Source: Bradyrhizobium sp. CSA112 (lineage in GTDB: Bacteria > Pseudomonadota > Alphaproteobacteria > Rhizobiales > Xanthobacteraceae). From it: 64,000 nt of DNA. Below, piece by piece: positions 54,278-63,374 of this stretch; within the stretch, counting starts at the first letter, position 1, and each line of letters starts with the position of its first letter. The stretch covers positions 82,001 to 146,000 of the forward strand of contig NZ_JAACFS010000013.1 of the NCBI RefSeq assembly GCF_029051645.1, read 5' to 3'. The position numbers and the translations under genes are program-made. Below the pieces are notes generated by a model. The model was not told the origin of the DNA. It was given only the letters and a program-made list of their open reading frames with translations, and did no database searches.

Positions 54278-54517
54278 GTGGAGTTGGATAATGGCGAGCA
54301 TTCCGAATGGGAATGTTCGCCGGAGGACATCGTCATGCCGATGTGTCGGTCGCCTCACATCTCTGATGCCTTGCTTCAAGCAAGCAGGCTTCCCGCCAAC
54401 GACAATCGCCTACCGGTAGGAATAGGTATCGGGTCTTCTCGTGAGTCAAAAAGCACCGTCAGGTCCGGTTGGCAAACACTCCTCATCCTCTGCGTCACCG
54501 TACTGCTATTACTTTGA
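54278..54517 (+). CDS. Possible small tail-anchored protein
   Basis: 79 aa from a GTG, hydrophilic with a C-terminal hydrophobic end (SGWQTLLILCVTVLLLL). No ribosome site of quality and no recognised relatives. The 437 bp between 54152 and 54588 hold no other candidate, so this remains a tentative call. A later in-frame ATG at 54335 is also possible. Confidence 0.35.
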   Translation: MELDNGEHSEWECSPEDIVMPMCRSPHISDALLQASRLPANDNRLPVGIGIGSSRESKSTVRSGWQTLLILCVTVLLLL

Positions 54518-54588
54518 AAGATTGGTTTGTGCGTTGGCCAAAAGTTGGCGCAATGGCAGACAAGGCCATCGGAAGATTGAGAATAGCA

Positions 54589-55035
54589 TCACCAGATGGT
54601 GTTACCGAACCAGCCAAACTGCGGTTGCCGCGCGACGAGCACCGATCGCGGCATCACGTGTCGCTTCACGATTTTGCGCTGCCGTTTCTGCTTCAGCTCT
54701 CGCCTTCCAGGGTCGGACGGTTCCAGCCGCTTCGCATTGGATGGCTGCATCAAAGCAAATGCCTCGCGTGCCCTCTCCTTTACAGCGACGTCGGTGACCG
54801 TCGCAGGACTGGCGACGCGGTCTTCCGCGATCACAGTCTGCGCGGGAACGATCGTCTGCAGGGTGGTATCGAAAACGATGCGCTCCGGCCATTTCCGATC
54901 GGAATGAATGCGGATAACGGGTGAATTGGCCTGCGATCCCTCCATGACCTGCAGTTCGGTTAGGCATGCGTCCAGAATGAACACCAGAGTGAGCAACACT
55001 CCGCCGACATAAAGGAAATATCGCGCCAATGGCAT
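54589..55035 (-). CDS. Hypothetical membrane-anchored protein
   Basis: 148 aa from MPLARYFLYVGGVLLTLVFI, an N-terminal anchor continuing LDACL. The conserved core is SPVIRIHSDRKWPERIVFDT, then TLQTIVPAQTV, and the C-terminus reads RQPQFGWFGNTIW. This pattern recurs in Bradyrhizobium hypothetical proteins of unknown function. An ATG at 55047 is also in frame. It lies 136 bp downstream of the small secreted gene on the same strand and may share its promoter. Confidence 0.75.
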   Translation of the reverse strand: MPLARYFLYVGGVLLTLVFILDACLTELQVMEGSQANSPVIRIHSDRKWPERIVFDTTLQTIVPAQTVIAEDRVASPATVTDVAVKERAREAFALMQPSNAKRLEPSDPGRRELKQKRQRKIVKRHVMPRSVLVARQPQFGWFGNTIW

Positions 55036-55171
55036 GCGCTGCTCCACCGCGACGCCTCATCCGCTTTCGAGGTCGAACTCAGGTAGGTTCGTGTCTTGGC
55101 AAGGTCCGGTTCACCTCAACCTCGGGCGACCCGCGACGTCAACGAGGTGCTATTGCGGCAAGAAAGCCCTA

Positions 55172-55408
55172 TCAGCGCCGTCCGACGCGGTTCACTGGAC
55201 CTCCACGGTTCATCGGCGTTCCAGGCCGTACCGCCTCTCGCGCCGCAGCTCGCGCAACCGGGCGCGGGCGCAGCACGACACCTGGTCTTACAACGCAGCC
55301 CGCTGGATAGTCGACATACTGGCAGTATACGACGGCGCTGGCCGGCTCTGTCGTTGCGGTCATGAAGCCGGCAACCAGCAAGGCTGATAATGTGATTGAG
55401 AGTTTCAT
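55172..55408 (-). CDS. Small secreted Arg/Pro-rich protein
   Basis: 78 aa. The signal peptide MKLSITLSALLVAGFMTATT (cleaved near ASA) precedes VVYCQYVDYPAGCVVRPGVV with two Cys, then an Arg/Pro-rich tail (RPRPVARAAAREAVRPGTPM). AGGGAG is positioned before the ATG. The function is unknown. A FixK box lies 120 nt upstream. Confidence 0.75.
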   Translation of the reverse strand: MKLSITLSALLVAGFMTATTEPASAVVYCQYVDYPAGCVVRPGVVLRPRPVARAAAREAVRPGTPMNRGGPVNRVGRR

Positions 55409-55528
55409 TTTGTTCTCCCTGTGTCAGAGCCTCCAGATGATCCCGAACGCTCGGCAACTTCGATGCAGCCCTCTCAAGGTCCGTCCGGAGCGCGACCTGG
55501 AGGCTGACCACGGCCGCCACTGCCCGGA

Positions 55529-55542
55529 TTGATACAGATCAA
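55529..55542. promoter_or_regulatory. FixK/FNR box upstream of the 78-aa secreted protein
   Basis: TTGATACAGATCAA, identical to the box at 50538, lies 120 nt before the start at 55408. Confidence 0.85.
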
Positions 55543-55654
55543 GGCCGCGCTCATTCACTTCCGTGGGCTATCCTGAGCGAAACCGGATCTGCACGGCGCA
55601 TAGCATGAACGACGCCAGGGGCGTCGGCCGTCATGTGGGTGGCGTACCTCAACA

Positions 55655-56110
55655 CTACTTGGGCCATCCGCGCTTCTTTCTATCTCCCTCTTCGCCGCCC
55701 GCCAGCAACGTCGTTCGCAATACCTCAAAGATCACGGCCGTCGACCAGCCGAACAACAGGACACCATTCATCGCAGTCATCGGCCCGAGCAGATGCCAAC
55801 GCTTGACCGGGGTTACGTCGCCGTAGCCGAGGGTCGTATAGTTTACAAACGCGAAGTACATCAGGTCCGTGCCTTCGGGCGCGACGCCGACCGCCGCGTA
55901 AGTCAATGTCCAGACCAGCACCTCGGCAAGGTGGGCGATCATCAGGACGGTCACGGCGGCAATCATGATCGCAATCAATCGAACCGTTTGATATGCCGTA
56001 GCCAACTCATCCGCGAGGCGCGCTACCTTTATAACGGTCACCATTACCAGGGCATGGATCGCAATGTTGCACCCGCTTGCGGCTGCACCCACGAGAAACT
56101 GACGCAACAT
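55655..56110 (-). CDS. Two-TM potassium channel-family protein
   Basis: 151 aa with three to four hydrophobic segments. The selectivity filter TTLGYGDVT (residues 92-100, in FAFVNYTTLGYGDVTPVKRW) is flanked by two TM helices (Ion_trans_2). No cytoplasmic RCK domain, so gating is unknown. It follows fabI by 80 bp and is probably the last gene of the DUF3141-pta-ackA-fabI operon. Confidence 0.88.
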   Translation of the reverse strand: MLRQFLVGAAASGCNIAIHALVMVTVIKVARLADELATAYQTVRLIAIMIAAVTVLMIAHLAEVLVWTLTYAAVGVAPEGTDLMYFAFVNYTTLGYGDVTPVKRWHLLGPMTAMNGVLLFGWSTAVIFEVLRTTLLAGGEEGDRKKRGWPK

Positions 56111-56190
56111 AAGCAGGCCTCCGGAGATGGACCGCCTGGCCGGGCCGGCAGTCTTGGCGCCGGGGAATGATCGAGCTTTGACTCAACGCC

Positions 56191-56982
56191 TCAATCGATG
56201 ATGTGGTATCCACCATCGATATACATGACGCCACCCGTGATGAGCTTCGCACCGTCGAGCGCCAGGAACGCCGTCGCCGCGCCGACGTCGTCGATGCTGA
56301 CGAGGCTCCGCGTCGGCGCCGTGGTCTGCGCCTTGTCCATCAACTCGTCGAACTCGGGAATCCCCGAAGCCGCACGCGTCGCCAGCGGCCCTGGTGAAAT
56401 CGCGTGCACCCGGATGCCCTTGGGGCCGAGCTCGGCTGCGATATAGCGGACTGACGCTTCAAGGGCTGCCTTGGCAACACCCATGACGTTATAGTTTTTG
56501 ACCACCATCTGGCTGCCATAGTAGGTCATGGTGAAGAGCGTGCCGCCGTTCTTCATCAGCGGCTCCGCCAGATGCGCCATCCGCATGAACGACCAGCAGG
56601 AAACTTCCATTGTCTTGAGGAAACCGTCGCGCTCGACATCGACGACGCGCCCATGCAGCGCCTCCTTCGGGGAAAAGGCAATCGAGTGCAGCAGAAAATC
56701 GAGCTGTCCCCACTCCTTCCCGATCCGTTCGAACACCTGTTCGGTCTGTCCTTCGGTATTCACATCGAGCGGCATGAAAATCGACGCCTCGAGCTCCTTT
56801 GCCAGAGGCTCGACATGCTTCTTTGCCCGTTCGTTCAGATAGGTGACAGCGAGCTCCGCGCCCAAGGCTCGAAACGCCTTGGCGCATCCCCATGCGATCG
56901 ACTGATCGTTGGCGATGCCGACGATCAGCCCCTTCCGGCCCTTCAGCGCAACCTTGGTTTCTGGAAATGCGGGAACTGTCAT
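56191..56982 (-). CDS. fabI: Enoyl-[acyl-carrier-protein] reductase FabI
   Basis: 263 aa SDR. LKGRKGLIVGIANDQSIAWG is the FabI-type NAD-binding start. FLLHSIAFSPKEAL, the catalytic YNVMGVAKAALEASVRYIAA (Tyr-x6-Lys type) and VHAISPGPLATRAASGIPEF follow. It catalyses the last reduction of fatty-acid elongation. Its ATG overlaps the ackA stop (ATGA). It is likely a second, low-oxygen-linked FabI; the housekeeping copy would be elsewhere. Confidence 0.94.
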   Translation of the reverse strand: MTVPAFPETKVALKGRKGLIVGIANDQSIAWGCAKAFRALGAELAVTYLNERAKKHVEPLAKELEASIFMPLDVNTEGQTEQVFERIGKEWGQLDFLLHSIAFSPKEALHGRVVDVERDGFLKTMEVSCWSFMRMAHLAEPLMKNGGTLFTMTYYGSQMVVKNYNVMGVAKAALEASVRYIAAELGPKGIRVHAISPGPLATRAASGIPEFDELMDKAQTTAPTRSLVSIDDVGAATAFLALDGAKLITGGVMYIDGGYHIID

Positions 56983-58205
56983 GACGCTCTCTCGCGTTTC
57001 AGACTGGAGGATGAGCGTCGATTCCACAGCAACGACAATGTGTGCTGTGCAATCATGAGTTCTTCATCGGTCGGCACGACGTAGATCGGAACTTGGCTGT
57101 CCTCGCGCGATATCCGAAGGCTGTGGCGAGCATTCTCGACCGGGTCGAGAGATACCCCGAGCCATTCGAGCCGCTCGGCAATCCTTGCCCGAATGCCGAC
57201 GGAATTTTCACCGATCCCTGCGGTGAAAACGAAACCATCGAGACCTTGCAGGGCCGCAGCCAGCATTCCGGCCTGCAGCGCCACTCTGTAGACGAAATAG
57301 TCGACGGCAAACGCCGCATGGGGATCGCTGCTGTTCTGGAGCTCCCGCATGTCATTGCTGATGCCGGAAAGTCCCTTCAGCCCGCAATCGCGGTAGAGAA
57401 AGTCCTGCACCTCGGCGGGTGACATGCCCTTAGCGGTCATCAGGTACAGGATGACGCCGGGATCGATCTGGCCGGTGCGCGTTCCCATCGGAAGCCCATC
57501 GAGCGCGGTGAACCCCATCGTGCTCTCCACGCTCCGTCCGCCGTGTATGGCACACATGGAGGCGCCGCTTCCGAGATGCGCCACGATGACTCGCGCCCGG
57601 GCAATTTCCGGCGCAACGTTCGGCAGCGTCTTTGCGATGTACTCATAGGAAAGGCCATGAAATCCGTAACGGCGGACTCCCTCCTCGTGCAGCCGGCGGG
57701 GTATGGCGTAGTGGTCCGCGACCTCGTCGTGGTCGCGGTGAAAGGCCGTGTCGAAACAGGCGACCTGGGGCAGAGCAGGAAATTTGGCAAGCAGGATTCG
57801 GATCGGCGCCAGATTGTGGGGCTGATGCAACGGCGCAAGTGCCGTCAACCGCTCAAGACGCGCGATCACGCCATGGTCGATCAGCACAGGGCGATCGTAG
57901 TCGGGACCGCCATGGACGACCCGATGGCCCACCGCGAGCGGGCTGAATTGATGTTCGTCCCGCAGCCAAGCGCTGGCCAGCATCAATGCGGCCGGAACGT
58001 CCGGTACGTTCTCGATCGGATAGCATCGATCCGCCAATGCTTCGCCCGCCGCGCCGGTTGCGCGCAGCCGTGGACGGCTGCCGATCCCGTCCATCTGCCC
58101 CTTGATCTGCCGGCACAGCCTGCCGTTGTCATCCACGGCAAACACCTGGAACTTGACGCTTGAGGAACCGCCATTGACGACAAGGATGGTATCCATGGTT
58201 GTCAC
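56979..58205 (-). CDS. ackA: Acetate kinase
   Basis: 408 aa. DTILVVNGGSSSVKFQVFAV at the N-terminus, VGHRVVHGGPDYDRPVLIDH, ACFDTAFHR, RYGFHGLSYEYIA and GTRTGQIDPGVILYLMT are acetate-kinase signatures. It makes ATP from acetyl phosphate. The GTG at 58205 overlaps the pta stop (GTGA); an ATG at 58196 is the alternative. Pta-AckA give substrate-level ATP when oxygen limits respiration. Confidence 0.96.
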   Translation of the reverse strand: MTTMDTILVVNGGSSSVKFQVFAVDDNGRLCRQIKGQMDGIGSRPRLRATGAAGEALADRCYPIENVPDVPAALMLASAWLRDEHQFSPLAVGHRVVHGGPDYDRPVLIDHGVIARLERLTALAPLHQPHNLAPIRILLAKFPALPQVACFDTAFHRDHDEVADHYAIPRRLHEEGVRRYGFHGLSYEYIAKTLPNVAPEIARARVIVAHLGSGASMCAIHGGRSVESTMGFTALDGLPMGTRTGQIDPGVILYLMTAKGMSPAEVQDFLYRDCGLKGLSGISNDMRELQNSSDPHAAFAVDYFVYRVALQAGMLAAALQGLDGFVFTAGIGENSVGIRARIAERLEWLGVSLDPVENARHSLRISREDSQVPIYVVPTDEELMIAQHTLSLLWNRRSSSSLKRERAS

Positions 58206-59179
58206 GCTGCGGCTATCTGGGCGCGGCGGCGCCGCGCGTCGGCATAGAGCGTCGCAACCGCGCAGGAAGCCATGCGCGCTCTCGGCGAATCGGCACGCGA
58301 CGTCAGCACGATCGGCACGCGAGCGCCCAGTACGATTCCAGCACTGTCCGCCTTCGCGAAATATGCAAGGTTCTTCGCCAACATGTTGCCGGCCTCGAGA
58401 TCTGGCACCACCAGGATCTGGGCTCGTCCCGCAACTTCCGACTTTATACCCTTAATTCTTGCAGCCTCGCAATCGATCGCGTTGTCAAATGCAAGCGGCC
58501 CATCGAGCAGACCGCCCGTGATCTGCCCCCGGTCCGCCATCTTGCAGAGCGCCGCGGCCTCAATGGTCGACGGGATCTTGGATGTGATGGTTTCGACCGC
58601 CGAGAGAATGGCGACTCGGGGCGTTGTACCAATTCCAATGCCAGTATAGAGGTCGATCGCGTTCTGCACGATATCGCGCTTGCCATCGAGGTCCGGAAAG
58701 ATGTTGATCGCGGCGTCCGTGACGAAGATGGTTTCGCTGTAGGCCGGAACGTCCATCACGAAGACGTGGCTGATCCGCCTTTCCGTGCGCAATCCACCCG
58801 CCTTTGCGGTCACGCTTCGCATGAGTTCGTCGGTGTGCAGGCTGCCTTTCATCAGCATCTCGCCCTTGGCCGCGTGAATCAGCTCGACGGCCTTTGCTGC
58901 AGCAGCCTCGCTGTGAGGCGCATCGACCAGTTCAAATGCGCTGATGTCGATACCGTGCTTGAACGCAACCGCCCTGATCTTCGCCGATGGGCCGACAAGT
59001 ACGGGCTTGATGATGCCCGCCCCGGCGGCATCGGCTGCGCCGCGCAGCGAACTTTCATCGCACGGATGCACAACGATGGTTGTCGCCGGCGGGATCGCCT
59101 TGGCTGCTGCAATGAGACGATCGTACTTCGCGCCGGCTCTCGCTTCGCCCGCTTCGATGGATGCAATGCCCATATCCAC
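58202..59179 (-). CDS. pta: Phosphate acetyl/butyryltransferase
   Basis: 325 aa, PTA/PTB fold. The stretch KPVLVGPSAKIRAVAFKHGI, EMLMKGSLHTDELMRSVTAK, then MADRGQITGGLLDGPLAFDN and ILVVPDLEAGNMLAKNLAYF match the short phosphotransacetylase (PduL-unrelated Pta/Ptb) family. It converts acetyl-CoA to acetyl phosphate. Adjacent ackA (GTGA overlap) confirms the pathway. ATG codons at 59179 and 59173 are both possible. Confidence 0.92.
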   Translation of the reverse strand: MDMGIASIEAGEARAGAKYDRLIAAAKAIPPATTIVVHPCDESSLRGAADAAGAGIIKPVLVGPSAKIRAVAFKHGIDISAFELVDAPHSEAAAAKAVELIHAAKGEMLMKGSLHTDELMRSVTAKAGGLRTERRISHVFVMDVPAYSETIFVTDAAINIFPDLDGKRDIVQNAIDLYTGIGIGTTPRVAILSAVETITSKIPSTIEAAALCKMADRGQITGGLLDGPLAFDNAIDCEAARIKGIKSEVAGRAQILVVPDLEAGNMLAKNLAYFAKADSAGIVLGARVPIVLTSRADSPRARMASCAVATLYADARRRRAQIAAA

Positions 59180-59201
59180 TCTCCGATCAACTCGCCAACG
59201 C

Positions 59202-61391
59202 CTAAGACGCCTTCGCCCGCGATTTTCCGGCGAGGCCGAACAATTCAGTCACGCGATCGAACCGCTTGGCGGCTTCGCCGGATATTTCCGCACTCGCGGA
59301 CAGCACGCTGCGGATTGCCTCCAGGCCGGCACGCCGCTCGCCTTCGTCAGACGGAAGTAATTTGGGTATGGCGGCAAGGCTTGCCGCCGGCTCGAGCAGC
59401 AATATGAAGAATTGCTCGCGCACGATCTTCTTGAACTGCGCAAGCGTCAGACGCGAGCCTGCATCGTTGGCTCGAGCCCGCCGCAATGCCTCCAAGCTCC
59501 GCTCGTCGACCATCCCCCGCGAACTTCCGACATAGAGCAGGCCGCGAATGACGCCTTCCCTGAGACCGCCGCTGCCGACCTGCGATCTGAGCTCGACGAT
59601 GCGCGCCTCCAGGCGCTCGCGATGTTCCGACGACATCTGCGGCTTTGGCGAAACGTCGGCATCCGGCGTGATGCCGACGGCGGCCTGCACCACCGGCGAT
59701 CCATAGATGCCGAGAAAGAGCGCTTCACTCAGCGCTTCCTGCGTGTCGCGCCATTTATCGAGCACATCGACGATGTTCTTCGAGACCGTCTCCTGAAACT
59801 TGACGAACGGATTATTCTCTGCCGCCGGCTTACGCTGCTCGCGAATGTTGTCAGCAGCTCTCGCGACGCCCTTCATGACGATATTATCGCCTCCAAAGGC
59901 CTCGTAAGAGACGCGTAGAGGATGCCACTGGCGCATCAACTCCGCCATTTGGGGAGTAACTGCCGCACGGACCCACGGCTGCACGAACTTCCGGTAATTC
60001 GAGAGATTGATTTCGGATACACGTGCGGCTGTCGCAAACCGCAGTTCATCTTCGGCCGAGTTGCCGCCCATGGCCCTGATATCGTCCAGCGTGCGCCGTT
60101 CGCACCGCATGATCCACTTTCCAATCGCGAGATCGGGATTGGCCGTGTCGGCGGATTTAGCTTCGAAGGTCGCCTCGTAAAGCCCGGGCGGCAGCACATC
60201 AATCAGGTCGATGTTGCTTGAGAATTCGCTATGCTCCTTCTTGGCGACGCCTCCGGAGACAAAGATTCCGAGGTGCCCGACGGTCTCGTGAACAGTGTAG
60301 ACGATGGTTTGCCCGTAGGCCCGGATATCGTCGACGTCACTGTAGAGATCGAGAATCCAGCCGAGTGCCTGCTGCGGCGGCGTGATGTTGTCGCCCTTTG
60401 AACAGAACACGACGATGGGGGATGATATCTTTCTGAGGTCGACGGTCTGGCCGTCCGATGTCTTGATACGCCCGGCGGCGAGGTTATTGCCAACGAACAG
60501 CTCGTCGACGATGAACTGGATCTCCTCGGCATTCAAGTTGACATGGCCGCCCCACCAGCGCTCGAATTCGAGATAGCGATCCGCCTCGCTGTCGACTTTC
60601 GAATAGACGTTGTACTGCTTGGTCCAGAGCGTGTTCGACGGATTCATGTTCTCGAAATTCTGGACAAGCCATGCTCCGTCGAACTTTCCTCCGCCAAGGT
60701 CGCTGGTGAGCGCGGTCAGCCAGCTTCCGCCCAATAGCCCGCCCGAGTAGCGCATCGGATTTTTGCCGCGGACGCCGGCCCAGTAGGACAACGGTGCGCC
60801 GGCGATGATCAGCGGACCGAACAGCTCCGGCCTCAGCGAAGCAAGGATCATGACCGCCCAGCCGGCCTGGCAATTGCCGATCACGCACGGCTTGCCGTCG
60901 GCTTCCGGATGCAGGGCGATAACCTTCTCGATAAAGACAGCCTCGGCTCTTGCGATGTCCTCGATGGTCTGACCCGGCATCGGTTCGGGCAGGAAGCCGA
61001 TGAAGTAGCAGGGATGGCCGGCTTTCATTGCCACGCCGATCTCGCTGTCAGCCTTGAAGCCGCCGATTCCCGGCCCGTGACCCGCGCGAGGATCAACCAC
61101 CACGAACGGACGGCGCTTGTTATCGATCGTCACGCCACTTGGCGGAGCAACGCTTACCAGCCCGTAGTTGACCGGTCGCGGAAGATTTCTGCCATCAATG
61201 ATCAATTCGACTTTATAGTTGAGGACATGAGGCGCCGTTTCAGCGAGGTGTTCGCGGTATTGCAATCCGCGCTCGCGCATGACGTCGAGGAACAGGACGC
61301 TGCGTTGCCCGGTATCGACCAGATATTCGAGGCCGGACGCAAAGAGTCCCGGAAGCGTCTCGCCAGAGATGGCCGGCTTGTCGGTAGACAT
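59202..61391 (-). CDS. DUF3141 protein with PHA-synthase-like hydrolase fold
   Basis: 729 aa. The first half is an alpha/beta-hydrolase fold related to PhaC: RRPFVVVDPRAGHGPGIGGF, the nucleophile elbow VIGNCQAGWAVM with Cys174 instead of Ser, and VVFCSKGDNITPPQQALGWI (Asp) with TVHETVGHLGIFVSG (His). The second half is helical and DUF3141-specific. Related genes occur next to Pta/AckA in Rhizobiales, but no activity is assigned. The ATG at 61391 is chosen: a FixK box ends 61 nt upstream, and an ATG at 61466 would lie inside the box. It leads the pta-ackA-fabI operon. Confidence 0.9.
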   Translation of the reverse strand: MSTDKPAISGETLPGLFASGLEYLVDTGQRSVLFLDVMRERGLQYREHLAETAPHVLNYKVELIIDGRNLPRPVNYGLVSVAPPSGVTIDNKRRPFVVVDPRAGHGPGIGGFKADSEIGVAMKAGHPCYFIGFLPEPMPGQTIEDIARAEAVFIEKVIALHPEADGKPCVIGNCQAGWAVMILASLRPELFGPLIIAGAPLSYWAGVRGKNPMRYSGGLLGGSWLTALTSDLGGGKFDGAWLVQNFENMNPSNTLWTKQYNVYSKVDSEADRYLEFERWWGGHVNLNAEEIQFIVDELFVGNNLAAGRIKTSDGQTVDLRKISSPIVVFCSKGDNITPPQQALGWILDLYSDVDDIRAYGQTIVYTVHETVGHLGIFVSGGVAKKEHSEFSSNIDLIDVLPPGLYEATFEAKSADTANPDLAIGKWIMRCERRTLDDIRAMGGNSAEDELRFATAARVSEINLSNYRKFVQPWVRAAVTPQMAELMRQWHPLRVSYEAFGGDNIVMKGVARAADNIREQRKPAAENNPFVKFQETVSKNIVDVLDKWRDTQEALSEALFLGIYGSPVVQAAVGITPDADVSPKPQMSSEHRERLEARIVELRSQVGSGGLREGVIRGLLYVGSSRGMVDERSLEALRRARANDAGSRLTLAQFKKIVREQFFILLLEPAASLAAIPKLLPSDEGERRAGLEAIRSVLSASAEISGEAAKRFDRVTELFGLAGKSRAKAS

Positions 61392-61452
61392 ACTCAAATC
61401 TCTCACTGGTTGCAGCCCAGGGATCAGGATTGCGCGAGGCCGGACGGGACCA

Positions 61453-61466
61453 TTGACATAGGTCAA
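61453..61466. promoter_or_regulatory. FixK/FNR box upstream of the DUF3141 operon
   Basis: TTGACATAGGTCAA (C/G variant of the half-sites) ends 61 nt before the DUF3141 start. Confidence 0.85.
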
Positions 61467-61516
61467 GGGCGCCAGCCTTCGTTCTGCGGGTTGTCACATC
61501 AGGAGGTGCGCAACGG

Positions 61517-62638
61517 TCAGGCGTCGACGGTGATTTTTTCCGTGCTCGGCTCGGCACCAGTAGCGGCCGCGTCGGCCCGCTCTTCGCGGATCCATGCCAT
61601 CGTCAGTTCCCAGGTCACCGCCAGGATGATGGGTCCGACAAACAGCCCGAGGATGCCATGCGCCAGCATCCCGCCCAGGACACCGATGAAGATGACGAGC
61701 ATAGGCGTATTCAGCCCGCGTCCCATCAGTATCGGTTTCAGTACATTGTCGGCCAAGCCCACGACTAGGAGATAGACCGTCAACGGAAGAGCCAGGGCAA
61801 AGTCCTTGGTAGCCCAGATCCATATGATGACGGGAATAAGGATGATTGCCGACCCGATCTGCAGGATCGCAAAAACAAGCACAAGGAAGGCCAACACGCC
61901 CGCATGAGGCACGCCTGCAAGCTTCAGTCCGATGCCGGCCAGCAGTGATTGCAGGACGGCTACGCCGATAACTCCCTGCGCGATCGTGCGTATCGTCAAC
62001 CCGGCGAGCCCAACGAAATCCTGGCTTCGCTGGGTGACCAGGCGCGTCTGAATCCTTTTTATTGCTGCCACGAGGCCGGGACCGTAATGGAACAGGAAGC
62101 CCGCCAGCACCACCGACGCGACGAACTTGAGCGTTCCCAAGCCCGCGCTGCCGGCAAAGGCGAGCACTGGCCCGGCCAATGGCTTGAGGTGCGGAGCGAA
62201 TTCCTTGAGCGCGACCCTCAGATTTGTCGAAGCATGATCCCAGAGTTCGTAAATCTGGGTGCCGACGACCGGCCAAGCCTTGACGCCTTCCGGAGGCGAT
62301 GGAATGACCAGGGCGCCGGCGCCAAGCTGGCGAGCAAAGTCTTGCAAGCCATCGACCACACCGTATCCAAGCCATGTCACCGGTCCAATGACGATCGCGA
62401 GACTGATGATCGTGATGATCGCGGCCGCCAGCTTCGGCCGATCGCCGAGATGCACCGATAGCCAGTTGTACGGCGGGTACAGGGTCACGGTCAGAACCAT
62501 ACTCCAGACGAGTATGGGGATGAATGGACGAACAAGAACGAACGACCAGTAAACGAGGAAGGCCAGCAGACCGAGGCGGAGCGCCAGCTGAATGACTTCT
62601 CCTCCGGATGTCGTCTGTCGAACTACTCTCTGGGCCAT
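61517..62638 (-). CDS. AI-2E/PerM-family permease
   Basis: 373 aa. About eight TM segments; FLVYWSFVLVRPFIPILVWS at the N-terminus, GVIGVAVLQSLLAGIGLKLA in the middle and LNTPMLVIFIGVLGGMLAHG, then ILGLFVGPIILAV, near the C-terminus are the family signature. Members export AI-2, Na+/H+ or unknown solutes. The FixK box at 62746 lies 107 nt upstream, shared with the divergent GNAT gene. Confidence 0.9.
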   Translation of the reverse strand: MAQRVVRQTTSGGEVIQLALRLGLLAFLVYWSFVLVRPFIPILVWSMVLTVTLYPPYNWLSVHLGDRPKLAAAIITIISLAIVIGPVTWLGYGVVDGLQDFARQLGAGALVIPSPPEGVKAWPVVGTQIYELWDHASTNLRVALKEFAPHLKPLAGPVLAFAGSAGLGTLKFVASVVLAGFLFHYGPGLVAAIKRIQTRLVTQRSQDFVGLAGLTIRTIAQGVIGVAVLQSLLAGIGLKLAGVPHAGVLAFLVLVFAILQIGSAIILIPVIIWIWATKDFALALPLTVYLLVVGLADNVLKPILMGRGLNTPMLVIFIGVLGGMLAHGILGLFVGPIILAVTWELTMAWIREERADAAATGAEPSTEKITVDA

Positions 62639-62745
62639 TGCTTCGCCCTCGTTGACGCGCGCAACAGCCCAACCGCGGACCGAATGCAGGCCGATAGGAC
62701 TTCACCTGACATTCAGAGCCTATCGGCGCTCGCCCAAGCTCGCGC

Positions 62746-62759
62746 TTGATCCAGATCAA
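62746..62759. promoter_or_regulatory. FixK/FNR box between the AI-2E-type and GNAT genes
   Basis: TTGATCCAGATCAA, identical to the box at 45810, ends 61 nt before the GNAT start and lies 107 nt from the divergent permease start. Confidence 0.9.
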
Positions 62760-62820
62760 GCAGCAGCACGCAAAGGTCGCTCTGGCTGATCAAGTGCACT
62801 GGAGCCGAGGAGCTTCTGCC

Positions 62821-63342
62821 ATGCCTGAAGCCGCCGAATATTCGGTCCGCGAGCATCTTCGCGACGACCGTCCAATCACGATCCGTGCGCTTCGCCCTGA
62901 TGACCGGGCCGGGATGCTCGCGGCGATCGGACGGACCAGCATGCAATCGCTGCAGCGGCGCTTCTTCGTGCCAAAGAAGGGCTTCTCCGAGCAGGAAATG
63001 GCCTTCTTCCTCGACATCGACTTCGAATCCCACGTCGCCATCGTCGCGGAAATCTCCGAAGATGGTCGCCCGGTCATCGCCGGTGGCGGACGCTATATCG
63101 TGGTCCAGCCAGGCCAGGCGGAGGTCGCTTTCGTCGTGGTGGACGCCTATCAGGGCCAGGGTATCGGAACGATCTTGATGCGGCATCTCGCGGTCCTAGC
63201 GCGCAACGCCGACCTCAAGGAATTGGTCGCGGAAGTGTTACCCGAGAACACGGCCATGCTGAAACTGTTCAAAAAGTTCGGCTTCCGGACCGACGCGAAA
63301 GGATCGCCTCAGGTGGTGCACCTGACGCTGCAGCTACCTTGA
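62821..63342 (+). CDS. GNAT-family N-acetyltransferase
   Basis: 173 aa. ITIRALRPDDRAGMLAAIGR, AEVAFVVVDAYQGQGIGTIL (acetyl-CoA-binding Q/R-x-x-G-x-G) and EVLPENTAMLKLFKKFGFRT match GNAT motifs. This subtype is related to the acetyltransferase domain of protein lysine acetyltransferases (Pat-like), suggesting acetylation of metabolic enzymes, but the target is unknown. The ATG at 62821 follows the FixK box by 61 nt; earlier in-frame codons would start inside the box. Confidence 0.9.
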   Translation: MPEAAEYSVREHLRDDRPITIRALRPDDRAGMLAAIGRTSMQSLQRRFFVPKKGFSEQEMAFFLDIDFESHVAIVAEISEDGRPVIAGGGRYIVVQPGQAEVAFVVVDAYQGQGIGTILMRHLAVLARNADLKELVAEVLPENTAMLKLFKKFGFRTDAKGSPQVVHLTLQLP

Positions 63343-63374
63343 ACACCGAGGATCCTGGCGGAACTCGCTCGGCG

